Source: Baffinella frigidus
Lineage: Eukaryota; Cryptophyceae; Cryptomonadales; Baffinellaceae
DNA length: 14,748 bases
NCBI GenBank assembly: GCA_026770585.1
Contig: MU646309.1
Coordinates: 968,230-982,977, forward strand
Reading direction: 5' to 3'
Part shown: positions 7,105 to 13,343 of the stretch, one piece after another
Position numbering within the stretch: the stretch's first letter is position 1
How the letters are laid out: every line of letters starts with the position of its first letter
Made by a program: the position numbers and the translations under genes
The notes under the pieces: generated by a model
Databases searched by the model: none
What the model saw: the letters and a program-made list of their open reading frames with translations, nothing else
What the model was told of the DNA's origin: nothing

Positions 7105-7408
7105 AGTCGCTTTACATCCAGCTGGACCCTGAGGCTCTCGAGAGGGCGCGCGTCGGCGCGCCCAAGAGGTCGAGAGAGGGAGAGAGCGAGGGTGATGGAG
7201 AGAGAGAGCGAGGGAGAGCGAGGGCGAGGGAGATAGAGAGAGAGAGTGTGTGACAGAGAGAGAGAGCGAGAGAGAGAGCGAGGGAGAGAGAGTGAGTGTG
7301 TGTGTGAGAGAGAGCACACGTGCCTGCCATATACGTATATATGGTGCATCATCCAGCTGGACCCTGAGGCTCTCGAACGTCCTCGCGTCGGCGCGCCCAA
7401 GAGGTCGC
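7105..7408 (+). other. Duplicated exon-like segment (LDPEALER...RVGAPKR)
   Basis: Two copies of a coding-like segment, at 7105-7162 and 7351-7408, translate as (I)QLDPEALER(A/P)RVGAPKR and are followed by a GT (CCCAAGAG|GT). The first is preceded by a gcgctgcag acceptor-like site, the second by atccag. Spacing is about 235 bp. Only a few bases differ between them, and the frame is kept. They may be alternative or duplicated exons of the plus-strand gene downstream, but their phase (2) does not fit the exon at 8297 directly, so I leave them unjoined. Confidence 0.35.
7169..7316. repeat. GA-rich microsatellite
   Basis: Imperfect (GA)n/(GAGAGC)n tract between the two exon-like copies. The long Ser/Leu frames on the opposite strand are a by-product of the repeat. 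Confidence 0.95.
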
Positions 7409-7650
7409 CCCTTGTAAAGTTACTCTGCGTTTTGTGAAGTAGCTCCGCGTTTTGAAAAGTAGATGACTGTCTTGTGAAGTAGCTGACCGGGTTGGACAGT
7501 AGCTGACCGGCTTGCCACGGCGGGCGCACCCCGCGACCGAGTAAGAAGAAGAAGAAAAGTACACACGAATTAACCGCTTGCACAGCGTATACACAAACAA
7601 AGGTTGATCCTTGGGCTAGGGCGAGGATCAAAACCTGTTCGAGCACGATA
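7409..7650. repeat. ~20-bp degenerate tandem repeats and non-coding sequence
   Basis: From about 7414 to 7510, tgtgaagtagctgac / ttttgaaaagtagatgac words recur five or six times. Beyond that is a short A-rich stretch (gaagaagaagaaaagt) and no recognisable feature. Confidence 0.5.
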
Positions 7651-7755
7651 CACACGATTTAAGCGTACACCTATGGTAGGCACGTTGGGAACCCCTCCCC
7701 CTCGTGTCTCCCAAAAGACTCTCTACACCACATGTACACTGTCTACAACACGTAT

Positions 7756-7853
7756 CCCTCAAGTGGCGAGTAGGCTCATACGCCCTACGGTAGGGCCCTA
7801 GGACCTGCCTAGGGCGAGTCAGGGCGAGTATTCGCCCGTGCGCCACTTAAGGG
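7756..7853. mobile_element. 98-bp foldback insertion, TIR CCCTCAAGTGGCG, with empty sister site
   Basis: Ends CCCTCAAGTGGCG / CGCCACTTAAGGG are inverted with one mismatch, and AT flanks both sides (7754-7755, 7854-7855). The sister module reads cgtatacgcg around 8197-8206, exactly what remains when the element and one AT are removed. The core contains cctacggtaggg and cctaggacc palindromes. Confidence 0.88.
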
Positions 7854-7958
7854 ATACGCGCTCTGCAACACGTATACACACAATTAACAGAGCATCATAT
7901 ACGTATATGGCAGGCACGTGGGAGATCACACGCTCTCATGCCTCCCGAAGGACCAGCG

Positions 7959-7988
7959 CACGGTCCTGCAGCTCTGACGCCTGGCTTG
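7959..7988 (+). pseudogene. Truncated sister copy of the 8297 exon
   Basis: After the same ctcatgcctcccgaag the sequence reads in frame D-Q-R-T-V-L-Q-L and then TGA, against D-P-R-T-V-L-Q-L-C-D in the intact copy. The remainder of the exon is lost. Confidence 0.5.
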
Positions 7989-7999
7989 GCATTGGAGCT

Positions 8000-8052
8000 A
8001 TTTTCACTTTTAGGGGTTTAAAATACCAAGATTTGTACGGGGACTCGTTTAG
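8000..8052. mobile_element. Partial MITE family C copy
   Basis: cttttaggggtttaaaat, then gatttgtac, then cgt(t/a)tag match the right interior of the element at 5152-5300. No terminal repeats remain. Confidence 0.5.
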
Positions 8053-8296
8053 ATGGACGCCCTGCGAAGCATAACCTGTTAGGTGACGCGCCCCCTCAAC
8101 AGAGCATCATACACGTATCTGGCAGGTACGTGGGAGACCCCCCCCCCTCTTGCCTCCCGCACGACTCTCTACGCCACGTGTACACTATCTACAACACGTA
8201 TACGCGGTCTACACCACGTATACACACAATTGACAGTACGTCATATACGTATATGGCAGGCACGTTGGAGACCACACGCTCTCATGCCTCCCGAAG

Positions 8297-8370
8297 GACC
8301 CTCGGACGGTGCTGCAGCTGTGCGACATCGCCGACGCGCCCCTCGCGCGCATCCTCTCCCGCGCGTGCAG
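8297..8370 (+). other. Candidate exon a of the zinc-finger gene
   Basis: DPRTVLQLCDIADAPLARIL and onward, 24 codons plus AG, then GTTCAC. GC-rich at third positions. The acceptor (cctcccgaag) is weak. A truncated sister copy upstream shares the start of this exon. Confidence 0.42.
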
Positions 8371-11300
8371 GTTCACCCACACCCCTCTCCCAAGCACTCA
8401 CCAACTTAACATGCCCAAGCACTCACCAACTTAACACGCCCAGCACGAGGAGGCAACCGGAACACGCTTGTCTGCCTTACCACTAGCCCTTGGAGGTGGC
8501 TCACATAGTGCTCTAGAACATGTTCGGTTTACCTTGGCATCGGGGTCAAAAGTGACCCCGCTCCAAGGTGAAATCGAAGACCTTCCAGGGCACTATTTGA
8601 GCCACTTGGGAGGGCTGGTGGTACGTGGCGGGTGGCGACCTACCCCCTCTGTCTCAGTCTATTTGGGCGCACCAATTTGGCGAGCCCAGGACCTTGTCGC
8701 TCCGAAGGTGCCGGGTTTGTACCGCACACCCAGCATCTCAACTCGAGAATATTCGGCCAACCCGAGTGAGGCAGAGCTAGTCATCCGCCCAAGCTTATCC
8801 GGGAACAAGTATTTTTCTTTTAAAAGCTGGCAATGAAAATTACTACACAACTGGTCACGTCCGAAGCAATTGTGTGGTAATTTTCGTACGGATTTTTTAA
8901 AAGAAAAATACTTGTTCCCGGATAAAAGCGCTTGACACGCCCCGAACGAGGCATCGTGGAACAAGGTCGTGTGCCTCACAGGGGTACCTCGCTCATAAGA
9001 CCCCCCCCCCCCTAGGACCCTACAGTAGGCTTACTCCTAGGGCCCTATGGCGACCCTAGGGGGGTGGGCGTTTCTTATGAGCGAGGTGCCCCTGTACGGG
9101 GTGGAGGATTTTCGTTTTCCAGGTCTCCTTGTGGATTTCCATGTGACGGATAAGTTTTCGGTTGCATGCGTTGACTTGCGCTTCCTGGAATTGACTTGTG
9201 TGTGGGGGGGTCCGAGCGTCCTTGTGGATTTTTATCCGGGAAACCTATTTTTCTTTCATTTGATGGCAACGAAAATTACTACACAATCCGCTCTTACTAG
9301 TAATATTAAAGCATTCGTGTAGTAATTTTCATTGGAATCAACTGAAAGAAAAATAGGGTTCCTCGGATAAATTTCTCCCGACCCTACCCTACCCCACCCT
9401 GCTCTGCCCTGCCCTGCCCTACCCTGACCCACCCTTCCCCATGTGCAGCGACGCGCTGCCTGCGGCGTCGATCACTTCCGGCTGGTTGCGCCAGCGCGCC
9501 TACAAGGAGGTCAGCAATGCCAATTTCCCCACCAAAACCGGGGTAGATGCCAATTTCCCGACTGAAACAGGGGCATATGCCAGTTTCCCGGCTAAAACAT
9601 GGGTAGCTGCGAACGAGAGAGCTACCACGCCGCCCGCAGTGAACGGTTCACTGAAGCATTAGCCAATCTTGACCGTGGGTCAAGGTTGGCTGATGCTTGA
9701 CCAGGGGGAAATCGATTTACGGGTTTGCACCAGGGGGGGGTCGATTTCCGGCGGGAATATATAGTGGCCATGTGAACCCGAATAAACGCGTATCTTCGAT
9801 TTGATATATATATATATTTGATTTTGATTTTTCGTTTTGGCGTTGGCAGGTGAGCGAGCGCGCGCGCGAAATCTGCGAGAGGTGGATGGCTGGCGCCGAC
9901 AGGTACCACTCGAGGCTGGAAGTGGGAGTATTTTAAATGTGGGGTTGTTAAATTTAGTACCAGTCACGGGCAGGCTTGGTCACGTATCACCGTCGCTGAC
10001 AGGTACGCCCATTGACAGTTTGATAGGGTAACGGACTGAAATCCTGGTAGTTAGGCCTACGGTATTGCCTACGGTAGGCCGTAGGGCTCCTAGGACCTAA
10101 TGTCCTAGGAGCCCGACAGGCACACGGCGCTTGACTAACCAAAGATTTTGCTGGTGCACACCCTGCTTGGTTCAGTTACCGCCGTTGTACAAAACGTTGC
10201 CGTCTGGTTTAGTCAACTATCTCCGGAGACTCTGCAGGCGGCGACAGGTTTATCCGGGGAAACATATTTTTCTTTCATTTGATGGCAACGAAAATTACTA
10301 CACAATTCGTTCCTACTAGTAACATTAAAGCATTTGTGTAGTAATTTACGTTGCCGTCAAATGAAAGAAACATAGGTTTCCCCGGATAAAGGTACGGGTG
10401 GACGCCTTACTTCCGGCGTCAGGTACGCCCATAGGGTAACGGACCCTAGGACCTAATGTTTCGTAGGAACTCCCCTAGGCCCCTACGGCCTACCGTAGGC
10501 AACACCGTAGGCTTAACTACCCGGTTTTCGGTCCGTTACCCTATTAAGTTGGGATTCTTCCGCTGTTTTGAACCGCGGTTGGATGCCAGAAATTTCGAAG
10601 GAATTTCTGGTAAAAACATCTCAAAGGTGGACGCCCTAATTCCGGCGTCAACCCAATTCCGGCATTCCGTAGGGTGCTGCAGTGTGCAACACGGTAGGGT
10701 GATACGGAATGCCGTAATTAGGCGGACGCTAGAATTTCCCTTACGCGACGCTTGCCCACCCAGTGCGTTTCCTGGTACAAAGCCTGCTCGGTTTAGTTAC
10801 CGCCCGGGTACAAACCTGTCTGGTTTAGTCTCACTTCCCTTTGCCTGGAAAACGGTCAAACACCGCCGAACGTTGAAAGGGGTGTACCAGGATCGTCAAC
10901 ATGTTTCGTTCGTCAACATTTCCCGTTGTTTCTGAACGCTGCCCCATCATCTGATAGGGCCTGCCTACAACCCCACAAGCAAGGTCCAGAAAGTCTCCCA
11001 CACGAGACCTCACCCCTTCACCCCTCTGTCACCACACTCGCTACCCCCTGGCGCCCCCCCCCCCCTCCCCAGAGGAGGAGGAAGAGGAGGAGGAAAACAC
11101 GTTTTGGAATTGACTTTGGCGAGGGGATCCGCGCGTCCTTCTGAATTTTTCCCTACCCTACCCTGCCCTGCCCTGCCCTGCCCTGCCCTGCCCTACCCTA
11201 CCCTGACCTACCCTACCCTACCCTAAGTGGTGGACTCTCCGAGCGACCCCCCCGCCTCCCCGAGAACCTGACCCCCCCCCCGCCGCTGACAGGGTACCGC

Positions 11301-12676
11301 CAGAGGAAGAGGAGATGCAATCCCCAAGCGCCTCGCCCGCGCGTGTGGCTTTCGAGGAGGAGGCGGCGGCGGCGGCGGCGGAGGAGGAGCAGGAGCGGGA
11401 GGGGAAGAGGGGGGGGAAGAAGAAGAAACGGGAGGAGGAGGAGGAGGAGGAGGCGGCGGCGGCTGAGGAGGAGGAGGAGGAGGAGGTGGAGAAGAAGAGG
11501 GGTAAGAAGAAGAAGAAGGAGAAAAAACAGGAGGGGCAGGAGGAGGAGGAGGAGGAGGAGGAGGAGGAAAGGCACAGGCCGAAAGTCAAACGCCGAAAGC
11601 CGAACGCAGAGGAGGAGGAGGAGGAGGAGGACGAGGACGAGGAGGACGAGGCGCGGCCCTACGCCTGCAGCACGTGCGGCAAATCCTTCGCGCAGCGGCG
11701 AAACATCGCGCGGCACATGCAGAATCCCGGCGCGTGTGCCCGACAGACGCGGCGCACCGCCGAGGAGGAGGACCAGGAGGAGGGGGGGTCCCCGCACAAG
11801 GCACGAAACGCGGGGGGGCGAGAGGCGCTTGCCAGAGAGACGCAACGAGCCCATCAGGTGACCCCTCAACCCTTAGGTCCAGCCCCTAAATCCTTAGATC
11901 CAACCCCTCAACCCTTGGATCTAACCCCTCAACCCTTAGATCTAACCCCTAAACGCCCACGCCGGCGACCAGGAGCAGGAGGAGGGAGGTTCCCCGCACA
12001 AGGCAGGAGACGCGGGGGGGGGGGAGGGGCGGGAAACGGAGGAGGAGGAGGACAAGGCGCGGCCCTATGCCCGCACGAAATTGCCGATTGTTTTTGGCCG
12101 ATTGCTTCTTGTACCAGAATCGTTACCATGTGCAGGCGGGGACCCACACGAGAATGCTGGAGGGGCCTATTTAAAACTCACGTGCTTTTAAAAGTGGGCA
12201 TTTGCGTAGTAACTTTCGTTGATTGGTCACGTAACTCTCCGAAATTAGCACAGTCACGAGGTTGGAACATCCTATCCTGGTACACATATTTATAACCCCA
12301 CATGTAAATAGGGTCCTCCAGCATTCTCGAGTGGACAGGTACACGCCGGGTGACTAACCAGAGGTTGGAATCGGGAGCGGCCCCTTGAAACACAGCGGGT
12401 GGAGTCCTCTGCTCAATTGGGTGAGTACGGCAGCACCGCTCCTTGCTTGGGGATGGCATGGGCTGACACCGACAATCCTGTCATAAATCGGAATTAAATG
12501 AATTTTGCTAATAAATCAGAATTAAGTGAATAAATCGGAATTAACTAATAAATCGAAATTTAACTGATTTTTTCTGGCAGGATGAGGCGCGGCCGTACGC
12601 GTGCATTTTGTGTGGGATGGCCTACGCGCACAAGAGTAGCATACAGCGCCACATGCGCACCGCCCATGGCTACCAG
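8297..12676 (+). CDS. Predicted multi-exon nuclear protein: TFIIS-N(LW)-like region, acidic/basic linker, two zinc fingers
   Basis: Proposed exons: 8297-8370, 9449-9509, 9850-9902, 11293-11857 and 12581-12676. Intron phases 2, 0, 2 and 0 match at every junction, giving 849 nt = 283 codons with no stop. The first three exons (about 63 residues) are helical, ending LRQRAYKEV.ERAREICERWM. This resembles the TFIIS N-terminal/LW domain (LRKH...V..lAk.Lv..Wk) of elongation factors. Next come about 110 residues almost wholly Glu, Ala and Lys/Arg, then a C-x2-C-x12-H-x6-C finger and a classical C-x2-C-x12-H-x4-H finger. The role is probably nuclear and transcription- or chromatin-linked, by inference. 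5' exons and the 3' end are not identified, and exon-like modules continue downstream. Introns carry many transposons. The finger exons are firm; joining the first three to them rests on phase alone. Confidence 0.5.
8389..8436. repeat. Tandem pair, 23-bp unit
   Basis: cccaagcactcaccaactta followed by aca(t/c)g occurs twice in a row in the first intron. Confidence 0.85.
8480..8621. mobile_element. MITE family B, copy 2, TA flanks
   Basis: 142-bp foldback, same family as 5943-6083 (CCACTAGCCCTTGGAGGT / AGGGCTGGTGG ends, ccgctccaagg core). TA flanks it at 8478-8479 and 8622-8623. Confidence 0.87.
8795..8925. mobile_element. MITE family A, copy 2 (shorter subfamily), 4-bp TSD AAGC
   Basis: 131-bp foldback starting TTATCCGGGAACAAG and ending CTTGTTCCCGGATAA. 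Its inner arms (ttcttttaaaa) differ from the other three copies, but the aaaattactacacaa core is the same. AAGC is duplicated at 8791-8794 and 8926-8929. Confidence 0.88.
8978..9095. mobile_element. Foldback element with ACAGGGG..ACCTCGCTCATAAGA ends
   Basis: 23-bp inverted ends (one mismatch) at 8978-9000 and 9073-9095 enclose a poly-C run and ccctaggaccctacagtagg / cctagggccctatgg palindromes. Total 118 bp, no coding capacity. Confidence 0.82.
9103..9231. other. Intron stretch, left half of a duplicated segment
   Basis: tggaattgactt, then tccg(a/c)gcgtcctt and the ATTT site recur at 11106-11148, next to the second CCCTR tract. The frame across 9047-9322 reads through into the MITE and is not a gene. 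Confidence 0.55.
9232..9370. mobile_element. MITE family A, copy 3, 4-bp TSD ATTT
   Basis: 139-bp foldback with TTATCCGGG / CCTCGGATAA ends; one mismatch in the right tip. ATTT flanks both sides (9228-9231, 9371-9374). The paralogous segment near 11137-11170 carries the same flanks with a single ATTT and no element. Confidence 0.9.
9379..9437. repeat. CCCTR minisatellite
   Basis: 5-bp units ccct(a/g), with occasional ccca/gct variants, just upstream of the 9449 exon acceptor. Same family as 11154-11225. Confidence 0.9.
9449..9509 (+). other. Candidate exon b of the zinc-finger gene
   Basis: Acceptor ccccatgtgcag, donor GAG|GTCAGC. Codes (S)DALPAASITSGWLRQRAYKE. In from phase 2, out in phase 0. 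Composition is coding-like, unlike the flanking repeats. Confidence 0.5.
9516..9607. repeat. 30-bp tandem repeat, three units
   Basis: atgcca(a/g)tttccc(c)(a/g)(c)(c/t)(a/g)aaac(c/a/t)(g)ggg in three successive units. The period is a multiple of three, so the plus frame stays open (ANFPTKTGVD-like). It follows a GT donor directly and is more likely intronic. Confidence 0.85.
9602..9700. repeat. Three consecutive hairpins
   Basis: ggtagct...agctacc (9602-9626); a perfect cagtgaac-g-gttcactg palindrome (9638-9654); and a ~20-bp stem aagcattagccaatcttgac with a short loop and its inverse (9653-9699). They lie end to end after the 30-bp repeat. Function unknown. Confidence 0.75.
9701..9849. other. 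Intron stretch with short direct repeat and AT tract
   Basis: ccaggggg..tcgattt(a/c)cggg occurs twice (9701-9722, 9730-9752). An (AT)n tract at 9803-9818 precedes a T-rich run that could serve as the polypyrimidine tract for the acceptor at 9848-9849. Confidence 0.5.
9850..9902 (+). other. Candidate exon c of the zinc-finger gene
   Basis: Acceptor ttttggcgttggcag after a T-rich tract, donor GACAG|GTACCA. Codes VSERAREICERWMAGAD(R), an amphipathic helix with the ...A..I...W pattern of the last helix of TFIIS-N domains. Phases 0 in, 2 out. Confidence 0.52.
10023..10544. mobile_element. 522-bp element with ~65-bp terminal inverted repeats, containing a nested MITE A
   Basis: The left arm 10023-10087 (atagggtaacggac...gccgtaggg) is the reverse complement of the right arm 10481-10544 with few mismatches. 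No transposase frame is present, so the element is non-autonomous. A partial third copy of the tip (atagggtaacggaccctagg) lies inside at 10431-10450, so the structure may be compound. Removing the nested family A insertion leaves about 378 bp. I find no clear TSD for the outer element. Confidence 0.75.
10250..10389. mobile_element. MITE family A, copy 4, nested, 4-bp TSD AGGT
   Basis: 140-bp foldback, TTATCCGGGG / CCCCGGATAA, the most symmetrical copy. AGGT is duplicated at 10246-10249 and 10390-10393. It sits within the 522-bp element and is therefore younger than it. Confidence 0.9.
10390..10832. repeat. Direct repeats flanking and following the nested element
   Basis: ggtggacgccctaattccggcgtca (10627-10649) matches gggtggacgccttacttccggcgtca (10396-10421). 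gcctgct(c/t)ggttt/cagttaccgcc...gtctggtttagtc occurs at 10159-10215 and 10783-10830. These suggest a duplicated segment into which other elements inserted. Confidence 0.65.
10629..10730. mobile_element. Small foldback around a cggcattccgta stem
   Basis: A perfect 12-bp inner stem (10660-10671 / 10703-10714) and a looser outer stem (ggacgccctaattccgg / ccgtaattaggcggacgc) make a ~100-bp hairpin. A further small hairpin, ccagaaatt...aatttctgg, lies at 10586-10610. Confidence 0.5.
10833..11102. other. Intron stretch without recognised feature
   Basis: No domain-bearing frame. It contains a poly-C run near 11055-11064 and a GAG-rich run at 11072-11094 that resembles the later GAG modules. Confidence 0.4.
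11154..11225. repeat. CCCTR minisatellite, second tract
   Basis: About 14 units of ccct(a/g), preceded by the same tggaattgactt..gcgtcctt..attt segment as the first tract. Again located shortly before an exon acceptor. Confidence 0.92.
11293..11857 (+). other. Exon d: Glu/Lys-rich region and zinc finger 1
   Basis: Acceptor gctgacag, donor CATCAG|GTGACC. Codes 188 residues: a poly-Glu/Ala/Lys region with clusters KKKK and KVKRRK (nuclear localisation-like), then DEARPYACSTCGKSFAQRRN and HMQNPGAC. The finger has Cys in place of the second His (C-x2-C-x12-H-x6-C), so it may be of C2HC type or non-functional. Its CGKSF and linker-like RPYAC are typical of C2H2 proteins. The opposite strand gives long Leu/Ser-rich frames that are shadows. 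Confidence 0.8.
11858..11964. repeat. Intronic minisatellite, ~20-bp unit (aacccctcaacccttggatct)
   Basis: Units of taacccctcaaccctt(a/g)gatc run from the donor onward. The same unit fills large parts of 12690-14140 (12690-12807, 13000-13200, 13260-13340, 13400-13500, 13680-13740, 13780-13820, 13870-13915, 13955-13990, 14070-14145). It looks derived from CCCTAAA-type repeats. Confidence 0.85.
11965..12090 (+). pseudogene. Degenerate partial copy of exon d inside the intron
   Basis: gaccaggagcaggaggaggg..tccccgcacaaggca copies 11771-11803, and gaggaggacaaggcgcggccctatgcc copies 11641-11665. The order is changed relative to the exon, and the first zinc-ligand Cys has become Arg. Read as a decayed duplicate. 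Confidence 0.65.
12144..12334. mobile_element. MITE family F
   Basis: 191-bp element with ~30-bp inverted ends (CCACACGAGAATGCTGGAGG / CCTCCAGCATTCTCGAGTGG) followed by cctattta / taaataggg. The middle is not paired but contains a gcgtagtaactttcgttg word like the family A core. AC flanks both sides. Confidence 0.82.
12483..12566. repeat. AT-rich ~20-bp tandem repeat before the zinc finger 2 acceptor
   Basis: ataaatc(g/a)gaattaa(c/g/a)t units, four or so, end 15 bp before the exon. They put ttaac/ctaat branch-point-like words and the T-rich tract next to the acceptor tttttctggcag. Confidence 0.8.
12581..12676 (+). other. Exon e: classical C2H2 zinc finger 2
   Basis: Exactly 32 codons, phase 0 at both ends: DEARPYACILCGMAYAHKSS and onward to HMRTAHGYQ. 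C-x2-C-x12-H-x4-H spacing is intact. The donor is TACCAG|GTGACC. The start repeats the DEARPYAC of finger 1, so the two fingers arose by duplication. Confidence 0.85.
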
Positions 12677-12807
12677 GTGACCCATACACCCTGAGGCCCC
12701 TCAACCCTGAGACCCCTCAACCCTGACACCCCTGACACCCCTCAGATCTAACCCCCAACCCCTTAGATCGAACCCCTAAACCCTTGTAAATAACCCCATA
12801 AACCCTT

Positions 12808-12854
12808 AAGAGTAGCATACAGCGCCACATGCGCACCGCCCATGGCTACCAGGT
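12808..12854 (+). pseudogene. Exact partial copy of exon e (3' half plus donor)
   Basis: 47 bp identical to 12632-12678, including the GT donor. The Cys pair and the acceptor are absent; the copy begins inside an aacccttaagag minisatellite unit. Being identical, it must be recent or gene-converted. Confidence 0.85.
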
Positions 12855-12855
12855 A

Positions 12856-12993
12856 CCACACCATGGACTACGAACCTTTCATCAAAAGTCAACTTGCCTT
12901 GAGGCAGTTAACTTGAAGGATTTTCTGGTGCAATTTGGTCACATAACACCCTGAATTCCAGCCCCGACGAAACCTTCGCAGCCCACCGTGTGG
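12856..12993. mobile_element. MITE family E, copy 2 (reverse orientation)
   Basis: 138 bp, ends CCACACCATG / CACCGTGTGG, reverse complement of the 5779-5916 element with roughly 80% identity by eye. It lies 1-2 bp after the donor of the partial exon copy. Confidence 0.75.
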
Positions 12994-13193
12994 ACCCCTC
13001 AACCCTGAGATTCGACCCCTCAACCCTCAGATCTAATTCCTCATCCCTTGGATCAACGACACCCCTGACACCCCTCAGATCTAACCCCCAACCCCTTAGA
13101 TCGAACCCCTAAACCCTTGTAAATAACCCCATAAACCCTTAAGAGTACCCTGGGATTCGACCCCTCAACCCTCAGATCTAATCCCTCATCCCT

Positions 13194-13254
13194 TGGAGCA
13201 ACATGGAGCGACACATGCGCACCGCGGTGCGGTGGCTTAGGGCTACCAGGTTAG
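13194..13254 (+). pseudogene. Third, degraded copy of the zinc finger 2 exon end
   Basis: gagcaacatggagcgacacatgcgcaccgc resembles the SSIQRHMRTA segment (here SNMERHMRTA). An insertion (ggtgcggtggcttag) and then gctaccag|gt follow, keeping the exon end and donor. The upstream half is missing. Confidence 0.6.
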
Positions 13255-13343
13255 AATCTAACCCCTAGAGCAACGTTGCCGTGTTGCGCGCGATCTAACC
13301 CCCAAACCCTCGAAAATAACCCCATAACCCCTTGGATCTACAG

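Larger units (their letters stand above)
7651..8296. repeat. Tandemly duplicated ~200-bp module with TATACGTATATGGCAGGCACGT motif
   Basis: Modules near 7700-7975, 8098-8165 and 8163-8300 share gactctctac(a/g)ccac(a/g)tgtacact(g/a)tctacaacacgtat, then cgtatacacacaatt(a/g)acag. They then share catatacgtatatggcaggcacgt and cacgctctcatgcctcccgaaggacc. An inverted copy of the tacgta-palindrome word is at 7318-7346. The module ends in the exon-like sequence below. One module carries a 98-bp foldback insertion. Confidence 0.8.

Noticed and set aside
6895-7655. Minus-strand Ser/Leu-rich frames across 7169-7316
   Set aside because: Produced by the GA microsatellite; no coding evidence on either side.
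8083-8486. Two plus-strand frames of 108 and 118 residues
   Set aside because: They cross the duplicated tacgta modules and their composition follows the repeat; the coding-like part is in the third frame.
9047-9322. Plus-strand frame of 91 residues
   Set aside because: Runs from one foldback element into a MITE; assembled from repeats.
10456-10935. Plus-strand frame of 159 residues
   Set aside because: Covers a transposon arm, foldback and direct repeats; no domain recognised.
11213-11869. Long minus-strand Leu/Ser-rich frames
   Set aside because: They are the complement of GAG/GAA runs in the zinc-finger exon; low-complexity shadow without domains.
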